Shown here: positions 6,599-15,025 of the stretch, piece by piece
How positions within the stretch are numbered: the first letter of the stretch is position 1
Layout of the letters: every line of letters begins with the position of its first letter
Source of the DNA: Acidimicrobiales bacterium
GTDB taxonomy: Bacteria; Actinomycetota; Acidimicrobiia; Acidimicrobiales; Iamiaceae
Reading direction: 5' to 3'
Assembly (NCBI GenBank): GCA_035630295.1
Contig: DASQKY010000028.1
Span: forward strand, 1-64,000
Length of the DNA: 64,000 bases
The notes under the pieces: generated by a model
The model's database searches: none
Told to the model about the DNA's origin: nothing
The model's input: only the letters and a program-made list of their open reading frames with translations
Program-made: the position numbers and the translations under genes

Positions 6599-8833
6599 TC
6601 AGGACTTGAAGAGGAAGGCCTCGTCCTCGGGCTCGAGGAAGAGGCGCAGCTCGTCCTGGAGGTCCGGGTGGGCGGACAGGTCGCCGTCGTCGGCCACCAG
6701 GCGCTCGGCGGCGGCGCGGGCGTCGAGGACGGCCTCCTTGTCGCGGCGGAGCGAGGCCAGCTTGAGATCGCTGCGGCCCTTCTGGCGCTCGGCGAAGAGC
6801 GTGCCCTCCCCCCGGATCTCCAGGTCGACCTCGGCCAGCTCGAAGCCGTCGTCGCTGGCGACGAGAGCCTCGAGCCGGGCGTTGCCCTCGGCCCGCGCCT
6901 CGGCGTCGCCCTCGGCGCCCGCGGTGCCGGTGACGAGGTAGCAGTGCGACTGGTCGGCCCCGCGACCGACCCGGCCGCGCAGCTGGTGGAGCTGGGCGAT
7001 GCCGAAGCGGTCGGCGTCGAGGACGACCATGACGGTGGCGTTGGGCACGTCCACCCCCACCTCGATCACCGTGGTGGCCACCAGCACGTCGAGGGCCCCC
7101 TGGCGGAAGCGCTCCATCACCGCCTCCTTCTCGGCGCTCGGCATGCGCCCGTGCAGCATGGCCACCCGCAGCCCCTCCAGGCCGCCGACCCCCGGGGCCG
7201 TCAGCTCGTCGAAGGTCTCCTGGGCCGAGCGGGCCTCCAGCTTCTCCGACCCCTCGATCAGGGGGCACACCACGTAGGCCTGGCGCCCGGCCGCCACCTC
7301 GACCCGCACCGCCTCCCACACCGCGTCCTCGGGGTCGGGGGCCGGCAGCGCCTCGCCGGTGTCGTCGTCCTCGTCGGCCGAGTCGGTGCGGACCCACACC
7401 GTGGTGATCGGGGTCCGGCCCGGGGGCATCTCGTCCAGCACCGAGACGTCGAGGTCGCCGTAGACGGTCATGGCCGCGGTGCGGGGGATGGGGGTGGCCG
7501 TCATGACCAGCACGTCGGGGCTGGCCGTGCCCGCCCCCCGCTCCCGGAGAGCGGCCCGCTGCTCCACGCCGAAGCGGTGCTGCTCGTCCACCACCACCAC
7601 CCCCAGCGAGTGGAAGGTGACCCCCTCCTGGATGAGGGAGTGGGTGCCGATGGCGATGTCGACATCCCCGCGGGCCAACCCGGCCAGGATGCGCTTGCGC
7701 TCGGTGGGCGTGGCCCGGGCGGTGAGGAGCTCGACGGCCACCGGGCGTTGGCCCAGCAGCGTGGTGCCGCCGTCGTCCACCGTCAGCCCGGCCAGCAGGG
7801 CCCGGACCCCCAGGTGGTGCTGCTCGGCCAGCACCTCGGTGGGGGCCATCAGCGCTCCCTGGTGACCGCCCTGCACCCCGACCAGGAGGGCGGTCAGGGC
7901 CACCAGGGTCTTGCCCGCCCCCACGTCGCCCTGGAGCAGCCGGTGCATGGGGTGGGGGCCGGCCAGGTCGGCGGTGATCTCGTCGATGACCCGCCGCTGG
8001 GCCCCGGTCAGGGAGAACGGCAGCCGGCCGTGGAAGTCGGCCACCAGCCGCTCCCGGTCCTCCCCCCCACCGTCGGCCCGGCCCACGTGGTGGGCGATGC
8101 CCTCGGTGGTCCGCTCCAGGGTCCGCTTGCGCAGGATGAGGGCCAGCTGGATGCGCAGCAGCTCGTCGAACACCAGGCGCTTGCGGGCCACGGTCACATC
8201 CGCCCACCCCTCGGGCTGGTGGATGCCGTGGAAGGCCCGCGTCCGCTCGACCAGGTCGTGCTCGTCGCGCACCGCGTCGGGCAGCGGCTCGGCGAAGGTG
8301 CCGGCCCGCTCCAGCACCTCGCCCATCCACCGGCCCACGTCCTGGGAGGTGATGCGGACCTTGTCGGACTGGGGGTAGACGGGCACGAAACGGCCGGTCT
8401 GGTCCCCGATCAGGTCGACGACGGGGTTGGTCATCTGGAGCTGCCCCTGGAAGGTGTCGACCTTGCCGAACAGGACGCACGTCGTCCCCGGGGGGAGCTG
8501 GCGCTCCCGCCACCCCTGGTTGAAGAAGGTGACGGTCAGGTGGCCCGAGCCGTCGGTGACGGTGGCGGTCACCAGGGTGCGGGGCGGGCGGCCCCGGGTG
8601 CGGCGGGCCGAGATCCGTCGCACCTCGGCCACCACCAGGGCCTGGTCGCCGGGGCGCAGGTCGGCGACGCGGGCCTCGTTGGTGCGGTCGATCCACCGGC
8701 GGGGGTAGTGGGTGAGCAGGTCGAGGACCGTCTCCACCTCGAAGGCCTCGGCCAGGCCCTGGGCCGCCTTGGGACCCAGGCCCTTGAGCTCGGTCACCGG
8801 GACGTGGGCGAGCTGCGACAGCCGGCGGGCCAT
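6599..8833 (-). CDS. recG: ATP-dependent DNA helicase RecG
   Basis: A 744-residue superfamily 2 helicase that remodels stalled replication forks and Holliday junctions. The N-terminus opens with the HhH-like 'VTELKGLGPKAAQGLAE', followed by the OB-fold wedge domain. Walker A is GDVGAGKT (~residue 305), motif II is DEQH in 'VVDEQHRFG' (~413), and motif III is TATPIPRT. The C-terminal helicase motifs 'HGRMPSAEKE', 'TTVIEVGVDVPNAT' and 'QLHQLRGRVGRG' are all present. It is slightly longer than usual (~700), with an acidic insertion around 'DSADEDDDTGEA'. TAGGGT (minus strand, 8840-8845) lies 6 bases before the ATG. Confidence 0.97.
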   Translation of the reverse strand: MARRLSQLAHVPVTELKGLGPKAAQGLAEAFEVETVLDLLTHYPRRWIDRTNEARVADLRPGDQALVVAEVRRISARRTRGRPPRTLVTATVTDGSGHLTVTFFNQGWRERQLPPGTTCVLFGKVDTFQGQLQMTNPVVDLIGDQTGRFVPVYPQSDKVRITSQDVGRWMGEVLERAGTFAEPLPDAVRDEHDLVERTRAFHGIHQPEGWADVTVARKRLVFDELLRIQLALILRKRTLERTTEGIAHHVGRADGGGEDRERLVADFHGRLPFSLTGAQRRVIDEITADLAGPHPMHRLLQGDVGAGKTLVALTALLVGVQGGHQGALMAPTEVLAEQHHLGVRALLAGLTVDDGGTTLLGQRPVAVELLTARATPTERKRILAGLARGDVDIAIGTHSLIQEGVTFHSLGVVVVDEQHRFGVEQRAALRERGAGTASPDVLVMTATPIPRTAAMTVYGDLDVSVLDEMPPGRTPITTVWVRTDSADEDDDTGEALPAPDPEDAVWEAVRVEVAAGRQAYVVCPLIEGSEKLEARSAQETFDELTAPGVGGLEGLRVAMLHGRMPSAEKEAVMERFRQGALDVLVATTVIEVGVDVPNATVMVVLDADRFGIAQLHQLRGRVGRGADQSHCYLVTGTAGAEGDAEARAEGNARLEALVASDDGFELAEVDLEIRGEGTLFAERQKGRSDLKLASLRRDKEAVLDARAAAERLVADDGDLSAHPDLQDELRLFLEPEDEAFLFKS

Positions 8834-8923
8834 CTCCCGACCCTATGCCGTGCCCGGCCCGGGCCCGACGGGCGCCCCCGGCCGCCTCGGGCGCCGGCGG
8901 GCCGGCACTAGCCTCGGCCCGCC
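8834..8923. promoter_or_regulatory. Divergent promoters for recG and the polysaccharide locus
   Basis: The minus-strand -10 box TAGGGT (8840-8845) is 6 bases from the recG ATG. The plus-strand box TAGCCT (8909-8914) is 9 bases from the methyltransferase ATG at 8924. Both transcripts would be leaderless or nearly so. No clear -35 elements are visible in this GC-rich gap. Confidence 0.5.
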
Positions 8924-10180
8924 ATGGCCGACGACCACGCCCCGCCCGCCCCCGACGGGGCCGCCGCCGTGCTCGACGAGCTGGCCGACCGGGCCGACGC
9001 CGGGCCCCCGACCGCCGGGCCCCGCTCCCCCGCGGCCCGGGCCGTCGACGACCTGGACACCATCCGCCAGCACCTCCACGCCGCCCACCTGCGGCGGGCG
9101 GCCGGCACCGAGGTCCCCGGCGACGCCCGGCTCCGGCAGGTCAAGCGGGCCGTCAACCTGGGCCTGCGCCCCGTCACCTCCCACCAGGTGCCGTTCAACG
9201 AGGACGTGGTGGCCGCGCTGGGGCGCCTGGTCGACGTGGTCGAGGAGCTGGTCGGGTCGGTGGCCCGCAGCGACGAGCGGGCCCACCAGGTGGTGGCCCG
9301 GGCCGCGGCGGGGATCGCCACCGTGGAGGTGGGCCAGGCCGACGTGGAGGACGAGCTGGCCCGCCTGGCCGACCTGGTCGACGAGCTGGCCGCCCGCACC
9401 ACGGCGGCCGAGGAGGGCCTGGCCGCCCAGCGCCAGGCCGCCGGCGCGGCCCGGGTCCGGGAGGCCACCGCCCTGCGGGCGGCGCGCGCCGCCCTGTCCG
9501 CCACCGCCACCGATCCCGAGGGGGACGCCGGGCCCGGCCTGGGGGCCCTGGCTGCCGCGGCCGAGGACGTCGAGGCCGAGCTGACGGGGCGGCTGGCCCT
9601 GGCCGGCCGGGCCACCGCCGAGGAGCTGCGGGCCCAGGCCGAGGCCGTGGCCGACGTGGTCTCCGGCGGCGCCGCCGGGGCGCCGGTGCTGGACCTGGCC
9701 TCCGGTCGGGGCGAGTGGCTGGACGCCTGGGCGGCCCGGGGCCTGGCCGCCACCGGCGTCGAGGCCGACCCCGAGGCCGCCGCCGCCCTGTCGGCCCGGG
9801 GCCACACCGTGGCCACCGGCGACCCGCTGGCCCACCTGGCCTCGGTGGCCCCCGGCTCCTGCGGGGCGGTCACCGCCGCCCTCCTGGCCGACGTGGTCGA
9901 CCTGGCCACCCTGGTGGCGCTGGTCGACGGCGCCCTCCTGGCCCTCCGCCCCGGTGGTGTCCTGGTGCTCTCGGCCGCCACCCCCGGCTCGGTGGCCGCC
10001 GGGTCCCGCCTGTGGGCCGACCCCCGGCGCCGGCTGGTGCACCCCGACCTCCTGGTGGCCCTGGCCTTCGAGCGGGGCGGGGCCGAGGCCGACGTCGTGG
10101 TCCCCGGCCCGGTCGAGGGCCCGGCGCCCGACACCTACGTGCTCGCGGCCCGCACCCCGGGCGCCCCGCCCGCCGGGTGA
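8924..10180 (+). CDS. Coiled-coil SAM-dependent methyltransferase of the polysaccharide locus
   Basis: A 418-residue protein. Residues ~1-230 are alanine/glutamate-rich and helical, with long heptad-like stretches (DELARLADLVDELAAR, RLVDVVEELVGSVARSD) that predict coiled coil. Residues ~245-360 form a methyltransferase domain: 'VLDLASGRGEWLDAWAARG' is the SAM loop, 'ATGVEADPEAAAAL' the acidic ribose-binding strand, and 'LRPGGVLVLSAATP' the post-methyl strand. This architecture resembles chain-terminating methyltransferases of glycan loci such as WbdD, which cap O-antigen for Wzt recognition. The glycosyltransferases and Wzm/Wzt exporter downstream support such a role, but it is an inference. 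Confidence 0.8.
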   Translation: MADDHAPPAPDGAAAVLDELADRADAGPPTAGPRSPAARAVDDLDTIRQHLHAAHLRRAAGTEVPGDARLRQVKRAVNLGLRPVTSHQVPFNEDVVAALGRLVDVVEELVGSVARSDERAHQVVARAAAGIATVEVGQADVEDELARLADLVDELAARTTAAEEGLAAQRQAAGAARVREATALRAARAALSATATDPEGDAGPGLGALAAAAEDVEAELTGRLALAGRATAEELRAQAEAVADVVSGGAAGAPVLDLASGRGEWLDAWAARGLAATGVEADPEAAAALSARGHTVATGDPLAHLASVAPGSCGAVTAALLADVVDLATLVALVDGALLALRPGGVLVLSAATPGSVAAGSRLWADPRRRLVHPDLLVALAFERGGAEADVVVPGPVEGPAPDTYVLAARTPGAPPAG

Positions 10181-10211
10181 GCGCCCCGGCCCCAGCTCGG
10201 GAGGCCAGGCG

Positions 10212-11423
10212 GTGACGGGCCTGCGCCTGGCCCTGGTCAAGCCCCACTTCGGGGTGGCCGGCGGCTTCGAGAGCGTGGTCGACCGGGTGGAGGCCACCCT
10301 GCGGGCCGACGGCCACCAGGTGACCCGCCTGCCCCTCGACCTGACCCGGCTGGCCCTCCAGCCCTACGGGACGGTGGTGCCGCCCGAGATCCACGCCCTG
10401 GCCCCCGAGTACGTGCGCTACCTCTCCGCCGTCGAGGTGTGCGACCGGGTGGCGCTGCGGCGCATCGACGCCGTGGTCTCCACCCAGCCACCGTCCTTCG
10501 CCGTGCCCCACCCCCGGCACCTGAGCCTGTTCTTCCACCACCAGCGCGTCTTCTACGACCTGGAGGACGTGTACCTCGAGGCCGGCTTCGCCCCCGACCC
10601 CGACCTGCACCGCCACACCGCGGCCCGGGTCCGGGCCCTGGACCGGAGCCGGCTCGACCGGGTGCGATGGTTCGCGGCCGGCTCCGAGACGGTCCGCCGC
10701 CGGCTGGGCCACTTCAACGGCATCGACCGGGTGTCGCTGTTCCACGCCGGCATCGCCGTCGACGGGACCGGGGACGTGGCCCCCGGGGCCCGCCGGGACG
10801 GGCCGGTGCTGTGCGTGGGCCGCCTGGAGTTCCCCAAGCGGCCGGAGCTGTTCGTGGCCGCCCTGCGCCGCCTGCCCCACGTGCCCGCCACCGTGGTCGG
10901 CACCGGGGGCCGGGCGGCCTGGGTGCGGGCCGTCGACCACCGCCTGGCCCGCCTTGGCACCGACCTCGACGCGGTGGACGACCGGCGCCTGTGGTGCTGC
11001 CGGCCCCACGACGACGACCCCGCCCCCGAGGGCTGGCGGTCGAACGTGGAGCTGGTGGGCCGGGTCGACGACACCACCCTGGCCCGCCTGTACGCCACCA
11101 GCCCCTGCGTGGTGGCCCCGGCCTACGACGAGGACTACGGCCTGACCGCGGTGGAGGCCATGGCCCACGGCGCGCCGGTGGTGGTGTGCGAGGACGGCGG
11201 CGGCCTGGCCGACCTGGTGGAGCACGAGGTCGACGGGCTGGTGGTGGCCCCCACCGGGGCGGCCATCGCCGCCGCCGTCGAGCGGGTGCTGACCGACGCC
11301 GACCTGGCCGAGGCCCTGGCCGTGGGAGCCCGGGCCCGGGCCGCCCGCACCACGTGGGCCCGGGCCGACGACGAGATCCGGGCCGCCCTGGCCCTGACCA
11401 TGGAGGAGGCGGAGGCCGGGTGA
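10212..11423 (+). CDS. Glycosyltransferase family 4 protein
   Basis: A 403-residue GT-B fold enzyme. The GTG at 10212 was chosen because the N-terminal Rossmann strand starts there (TGLRLALVKPHFGVAGGFES, with the glycine loop). The C-terminal nucleotide-sugar domain has 'VLCVGRLEFPKRPELF' and the EX7E-type segment 'DYGLTAVEAMAHGAPVVV', with a preceding Asp-Glu-Asp. It should transfer a sugar from an NDP donor during cell-surface glycan assembly, at the inner face of the membrane. It lies 31 bases after the methyltransferase, and its TGA overlaps the next GTG by four bases (GTGA), so it is translationally coupled to the double glycosyltransferase. Confidence 0.9.
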   Translation: MTGLRLALVKPHFGVAGGFESVVDRVEATLRADGHQVTRLPLDLTRLALQPYGTVVPPEIHALAPEYVRYLSAVEVCDRVALRRIDAVVSTQPPSFAVPHPRHLSLFFHHQRVFYDLEDVYLEAGFAPDPDLHRHTAARVRALDRSRLDRVRWFAAGSETVRRRLGHFNGIDRVSLFHAGIAVDGTGDVAPGARRDGPVLCVGRLEFPKRPELFVAALRRLPHVPATVVGTGGRAAWVRAVDHRLARLGTDLDAVDDRRLWCCRPHDDDPAPEGWRSNVELVGRVDDTTLARLYATSPCVVAPAYDEDYGLTAVEAMAHGAPVVVCEDGGGLADLVEHEVDGLVVAPTGAAIAAAVERVLTDADLAEALAVGARARAARTTWARADDEIRAALALTMEEAEAG

Positions 11424-13951
11424 AGGTCGCCGTCGTCGCCCCCACGCCCGTCCCCTTCACCCGGGGCGGGGCCGAGCGAGCCTGGTCCGGGCTGCACGCC
11501 GCCCTGCTGGAGGCCGGCCACGACGCGGACGTGGTCAAGCTCCCGGTCCGGGAGCGGACCCTGGCCGATCTGGCCGCCGGCTACCGGGCCTTCGCGGCCC
11601 TGGACCTGAGCCACTTCGATGCCATCGTCACCTCGAAGTACCCGGCCTGGATCTGCCCTCACCCCCACCACGTGCTGTGGATGTTCCACCCCCTCCGGGG
11701 CCTGTACGACACCTACGACCGCTTCGGCCTGCCCCTCGTGCCCGGACCGGTCGAACCCGCCCTGGCCGCCCTGCTGGCCGCGGTGGCCGGACCCCCGGCC
11801 CGGGCCGCCCTCGATGAGGTGCTGGGCCGCGTCGACGAGGCGGTGGCCGCGGTGGGCCCCGACCACTTCGAGCTGGCCATCCCCAGCCCGGTGGCCCGCC
11901 TGGTGGTGCGGTGGCTCGACCGGGTGGCCCTCGACCCCACCGGGATCGCCCGCTACGTGGCCCTGTCGCGCACCATCGCCGGCCGGGCCGACTACCTGCC
12001 CCCCGGGGCCGTCGCCCGCGTGGCCCACGCCCCGTCCGACCTGGTGGCGCCCGACGCCGACGGCCCGCCGCCGGCGCCCCCCGGGGGTCGGGAGCCGGGC
12101 TCGTACCTGTTCACCGCCAGCCGCCTGGACGGGCCCAAGCGCCTGGACCTGCTGGTGCGGGCCATGGCCCAGGTCCCCCACGACATCCCGCTCCTCATCG
12201 GGGGGACCGGGCCCGAGGAGGGGCGGCTGCGGGACCTGGCCGCCGGGGACCCCCGCATCGAGCTGCTGGGGTTCGTGCCCGACGAGGACCTGCCCGGCCT
12301 CTACGCCGGAGCCCGGGCCGTGCCCTTCGTCCCCGACGACGAGGACTACGGCCTGATCGCGGTGGAGGCCATGGCCCTGGGCACGCCCGTGGTCACCTGC
12401 ACCGACAGCGGGGGGCCCACCGAGCTGGTCCACGACGGCGTCGACGGGCTGGTGGCCGCGCCCGAGCCCGAGGCCCTGGCCGCCGCCCTCCGGCGGGTCG
12501 CCGGCGACCCCGACGGCGCCGCCGCCATGGGCGAGGCGGCCCGCCGCCGGGCCCGGCGCATCACCTGGCCGGCCGTGGTCCACACCCTCCTGGGTCGGCC
12601 CGGCGCCGCCTCGCCGGCCGGGCCGGCGCCGGCCGCCCTCGCCGGTGCCCCGGCGAGCGATCCCCGTCGGGCCCGGGCCCGCACCGCGGGGCGGCCCCGG
12701 GTGGTGGTCCTGACCACGTTCCGGGTGGCGGAGCGGGGCCACGGCGGCCAGCTCCGGGCCTTCCACCTCTACGGCGCCCTGGCCCGCCACGCCGAGGTGG
12801 AGATCGTCAGCCTGACCGCCGGCGGGCCGGCCGGGTCCCGGGAGATCGCCCCCGGGCTGGTGGAGACGGCGGTGCCCCGCACCCCGGCCCACGACCGGGC
12901 CGCGGATGAGCTGACCCTGGCCCTGGGCACGCCCATGACCGACCTGGTGGCGGGCACGGCCATCGAGGCCACCCCCGAGTACCTGCGCCGCCTGCGCGAC
13001 GCGGCCCGGGGGGCGGACGTGGTGGTGCTGGCCGAGCCGTACCTGCTGCCGGCCCTGGCCGCCGCCGGTGTCGAGCTGCCCTTCGTCTACGACGCCTACA
13101 ACGTGGAGGGCGAGCTCAAGGCCGACGTGCTGCCGGCCACCCCCGGCGGCGACGAGGCCCTGGCCCGCATCGTGGCCGTCGAGACCGAGGCCGCCACCCG
13201 GGCCGCGGCCATCACCGCCTGCAGCGCCGAGGACGCCGAGGCCCTGGCCGCCCTGGGGCAACGACCCCGGGCCGACACCGCGGTGGTGCCCAACGGCACC
13301 GATTGCGCCGCCCTCGTCCCCCCCACCCCCGAGGACCGGGCCCGGGACGGCGAGCGCTGGCGGGCCCGGGCCGCGGCCGTCGACCCCGGCTTCGCCGCCA
13401 CCCGGGCCCTGGCCGTGTTCTTCGGGAGCTGGCACCCGCCCAACCTGGCCGCCGCCGAGCTGCTCCTGGAGGTGGCCGGCCAGGTCCCGGACGTGGCCTT
13501 CGTGCTGGGCGGGCGCCACGGCGACGCCTTCGCCGGCCGGGCCCTGCCCCCCAACCTGGCCTTCGCCGGGGTGGTCTCGGACCGGGCCAAGGCCGTGCTG
13601 CTGCGCTCGGCCCAGGTGGCCCTCAACCCCATGACCTTCGGGTCGGGCACCAACCTCAAGATCATCGAGTACCTGGCCGCCGGCGTGCCCGTGGTCTCGA
13701 CCGACGTGGGGGCCCGGGGCCTGGAGGTGGTGGCCGGCCAGCACCTGCTGGTGGTCGGGGCCGACGACGTGGCGGCCGGGGTGCGGGCCGTGGTCGACGA
13801 CCCGGGGGCCGCCGCCCGCCGGGCCGCCGCCGGCCGGGCCCTGGTCGAGGAGCGCTACGACTGGGCGCAGGTGGGCGATCGCCTGGCCGCGGTGGTGGCC
13901 CGGGTGGCCGGCGCCCCGGTCGTCTCGGGGCCGGGAGAGGCGGTCCGGTAG
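11420..13951 (+). CDS. Two-domain fused glycosyltransferase (GT4-GT4)
   Basis: An 843-residue protein made of two full GT-B glycosyltransferases. Residues ~1-392 start 'KVAVVAPTPVPFTRGGAERA' and contain 'YLFTASRLDGPKRLDLLV' and 'EDYGLIAVEAMALGTPVVT'. A Pro/Ala/Arg linker spans ~393-427. Residues ~428-843 start 'PRVVVLTTFRVAERGHGGQL' and contain 'PFVYDAYNVEGE', 'FFGSWHPPNLAAAELLLEV' and 'FGSGTNLKIIEYLAAGVPVV'. The second half resembles the 'glycosyltransferase with N-x-E/G-S-G' group of surface-glycan loci. Fusion suggests two sequential transfers on one acceptor, or a bifunctional polymerase. The start GTG overlaps the previous stop. No frameshift is needed to join the halves, so the fusion looks genuine. 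Confidence 0.88.
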   Translation: MKVAVVAPTPVPFTRGGAERAWSGLHAALLEAGHDADVVKLPVRERTLADLAAGYRAFAALDLSHFDAIVTSKYPAWICPHPHHVLWMFHPLRGLYDTYDRFGLPLVPGPVEPALAALLAAVAGPPARAALDEVLGRVDEAVAAVGPDHFELAIPSPVARLVVRWLDRVALDPTGIARYVALSRTIAGRADYLPPGAVARVAHAPSDLVAPDADGPPPAPPGGREPGSYLFTASRLDGPKRLDLLVRAMAQVPHDIPLLIGGTGPEEGRLRDLAAGDPRIELLGFVPDEDLPGLYAGARAVPFVPDDEDYGLIAVEAMALGTPVVTCTDSGGPTELVHDGVDGLVAAPEPEALAAALRRVAGDPDGAAAMGEAARRRARRITWPAVVHTLLGRPGAASPAGPAPAALAGAPASDPRRARARTAGRPRVVVLTTFRVAERGHGGQLRAFHLYGALARHAEVEIVSLTAGGPAGSREIAPGLVETAVPRTPAHDRAADELTLALGTPMTDLVAGTAIEATPEYLRRLRDAARGADVVVLAEPYLLPALAAAGVELPFVYDAYNVEGELKADVLPATPGGDEALARIVAVETEAATRAAAITACSAEDAEALAALGQRPRADTAVVPNGTDCAALVPPTPEDRARDGERWRARAAAVDPGFAATRALAVFFGSWHPPNLAAAELLLEVAGQVPDVAFVLGGRHGDAFAGRALPPNLAFAGVVSDRAKAVLLRSAQVALNPMTFGSGTNLKIIEYLAAGVPVVSTDVGARGLEVVAGQHLLVVGADDVAAGVRAVVDDPGAAARRAAAGRALVEERYDWAQVGDRLAAVVARVAGAPVVSGPGEAVR

Positions 13952-14012
13952 CCTCGACCGCCGGCCCGCCCCCTCCCGACGGGCCCTCCCCGCTCCCCGA
14001 GGACCCGCTCCG

Positions 14013-15023
14013 TTGGTCGACACCGCCCCTCCCCCCCACGCCGACGAGCCCCTGGCCGGGGGGCCGCGCCGCACCGGCGACGCGGCGCCGGCGGTGGAGA
14101 TCTCCCGCCGACCCAACCCGATCCAACGGTTGCGGAACGTCTGGCGCTACCGGGAGCTGCTGGGCAACCTCACCCGCAAGGAGCTGAAGGTCAAGTACAA
14201 GAACAGCGTCCTGGGCTTCGTGTGGACGCTGCTCAACCCGACCATGTACCTGGTCGTGTTCTCGGTGGTGTTCCAGAAGGTGCTGAAGGTCCAGGTCCCG
14301 GACTACGCCATCTACTTCCTGTCCGGGCTGCTGGTGTGGAACTTCTTCTCCGCCGCCCTGAACGGCGGCACCACCTCCATCACCGCCAACGCCCAGCTGG
14401 TCCAGAAGGTCTGGTTCCCCCGGGAGATCCTGCCCCTGGCCGCCATCGGCGCCGCCGTGGTCCACTTCCTGCTGCAGACCGTCGTGCTGCTCGGAGCGCT
14501 GTTGGTGTTCCGCCGGGTCCCGTCGTGGGACCACATGATCGCCGTGCCGGTGGCCTTCCTGGTGCTGCTGGTGCTGGCCTCGGCCCTGGCCGTGGCCCTG
14601 GCCGCCGTCAACGTCTACCTGCGCGACACCCAGCACCTGCTGGAGCTGGGCCTGTTGGCCTGGTTCTGGTTGTCGGCCATCGTCTACCCCTACCGGCTGG
14701 TGGCCGAGACCCTGGGCCCGTCCCGGGAGTGGCTGGCGTCGCTGAACCCCATCATCCCCATCGTGGTCACCTTCCAGAAGGTGCTCTACAACCCGGCCGA
14801 GGCCCCGTTCGGCTGGTACACCAACCCCCGGCCCGACGGCACCGCCACCGCCTTCGACCCCACCGGCGCCATCCCCGACCAGACGCCGCCGGCCCTGGTC
14901 CACCACCCCCTCGAGTGGTACCTGACCCGCCTGGGCCTGGTGGGCATCGTGGCCGTGGCCCTGCTGTTCGGGGCGCTGTGGCTCTTCGGGCGGCTCGAGG
15001 ACAACCTGGCCGAGGAGATCTGA
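14013..15023 (+). CDS. ABC transporter permease for polysaccharide export (Wzm/TagG family)
   Basis: A 336-residue ABC-2 type membrane subunit. After a ~50-residue cytoplasmic N-terminus comes the family's entry 'RYRELLGNLTRKELKVKYKN' followed by 'SVLGFVWTLLNPTMYLVVF', then about six membrane helices. A periplasm-facing loop before the last helix holds a Pro/Tyr-rich insert (NPRPDGTATAFDP). With the downstream ATPase it should flip undecaprenyl-linked glycan across the membrane. The start is uncertain: TTG at 14013 gives the full length, and GTG near 14093 (VEISRRPNPIQ) is an alternative. TAGCCT at 13949-13954 may be an internal promoter overlapping the previous stop codon. Confidence 0.9.
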   Translation: MVDTAPPPHADEPLAGGPRRTGDAAPAVEISRRPNPIQRLRNVWRYRELLGNLTRKELKVKYKNSVLGFVWTLLNPTMYLVVFSVVFQKVLKVQVPDYAIYFLSGLLVWNFFSAALNGGTTSITANAQLVQKVWFPREILPLAAIGAAVVHFLLQTVVLLGALLVFRRVPSWDHMIAVPVAFLVLLVLASALAVALAAVNVYLRDTQHLLELGLLAWFWLSAIVYPYRLVAETLGPSREWLASLNPIIPIVVTFQKVLYNPAEAPFGWYTNPRPDGTATAFDPTGAIPDQTPPALVHHPLEWYLTRLGLVGIVAVALLFGALWLFGRLEDNLAEEI

Positions 15024-15025
15024 GC

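Noticed and set aside
11135-14116. A 993-codon open frame on the minus strand, opposite the glycosyltransferases and permease
   Set aside because: It is antisense to well-recognised GT and Wzm genes. The Gly/His/Pro-rich translation has no domain; it is a third-position GC shadow.
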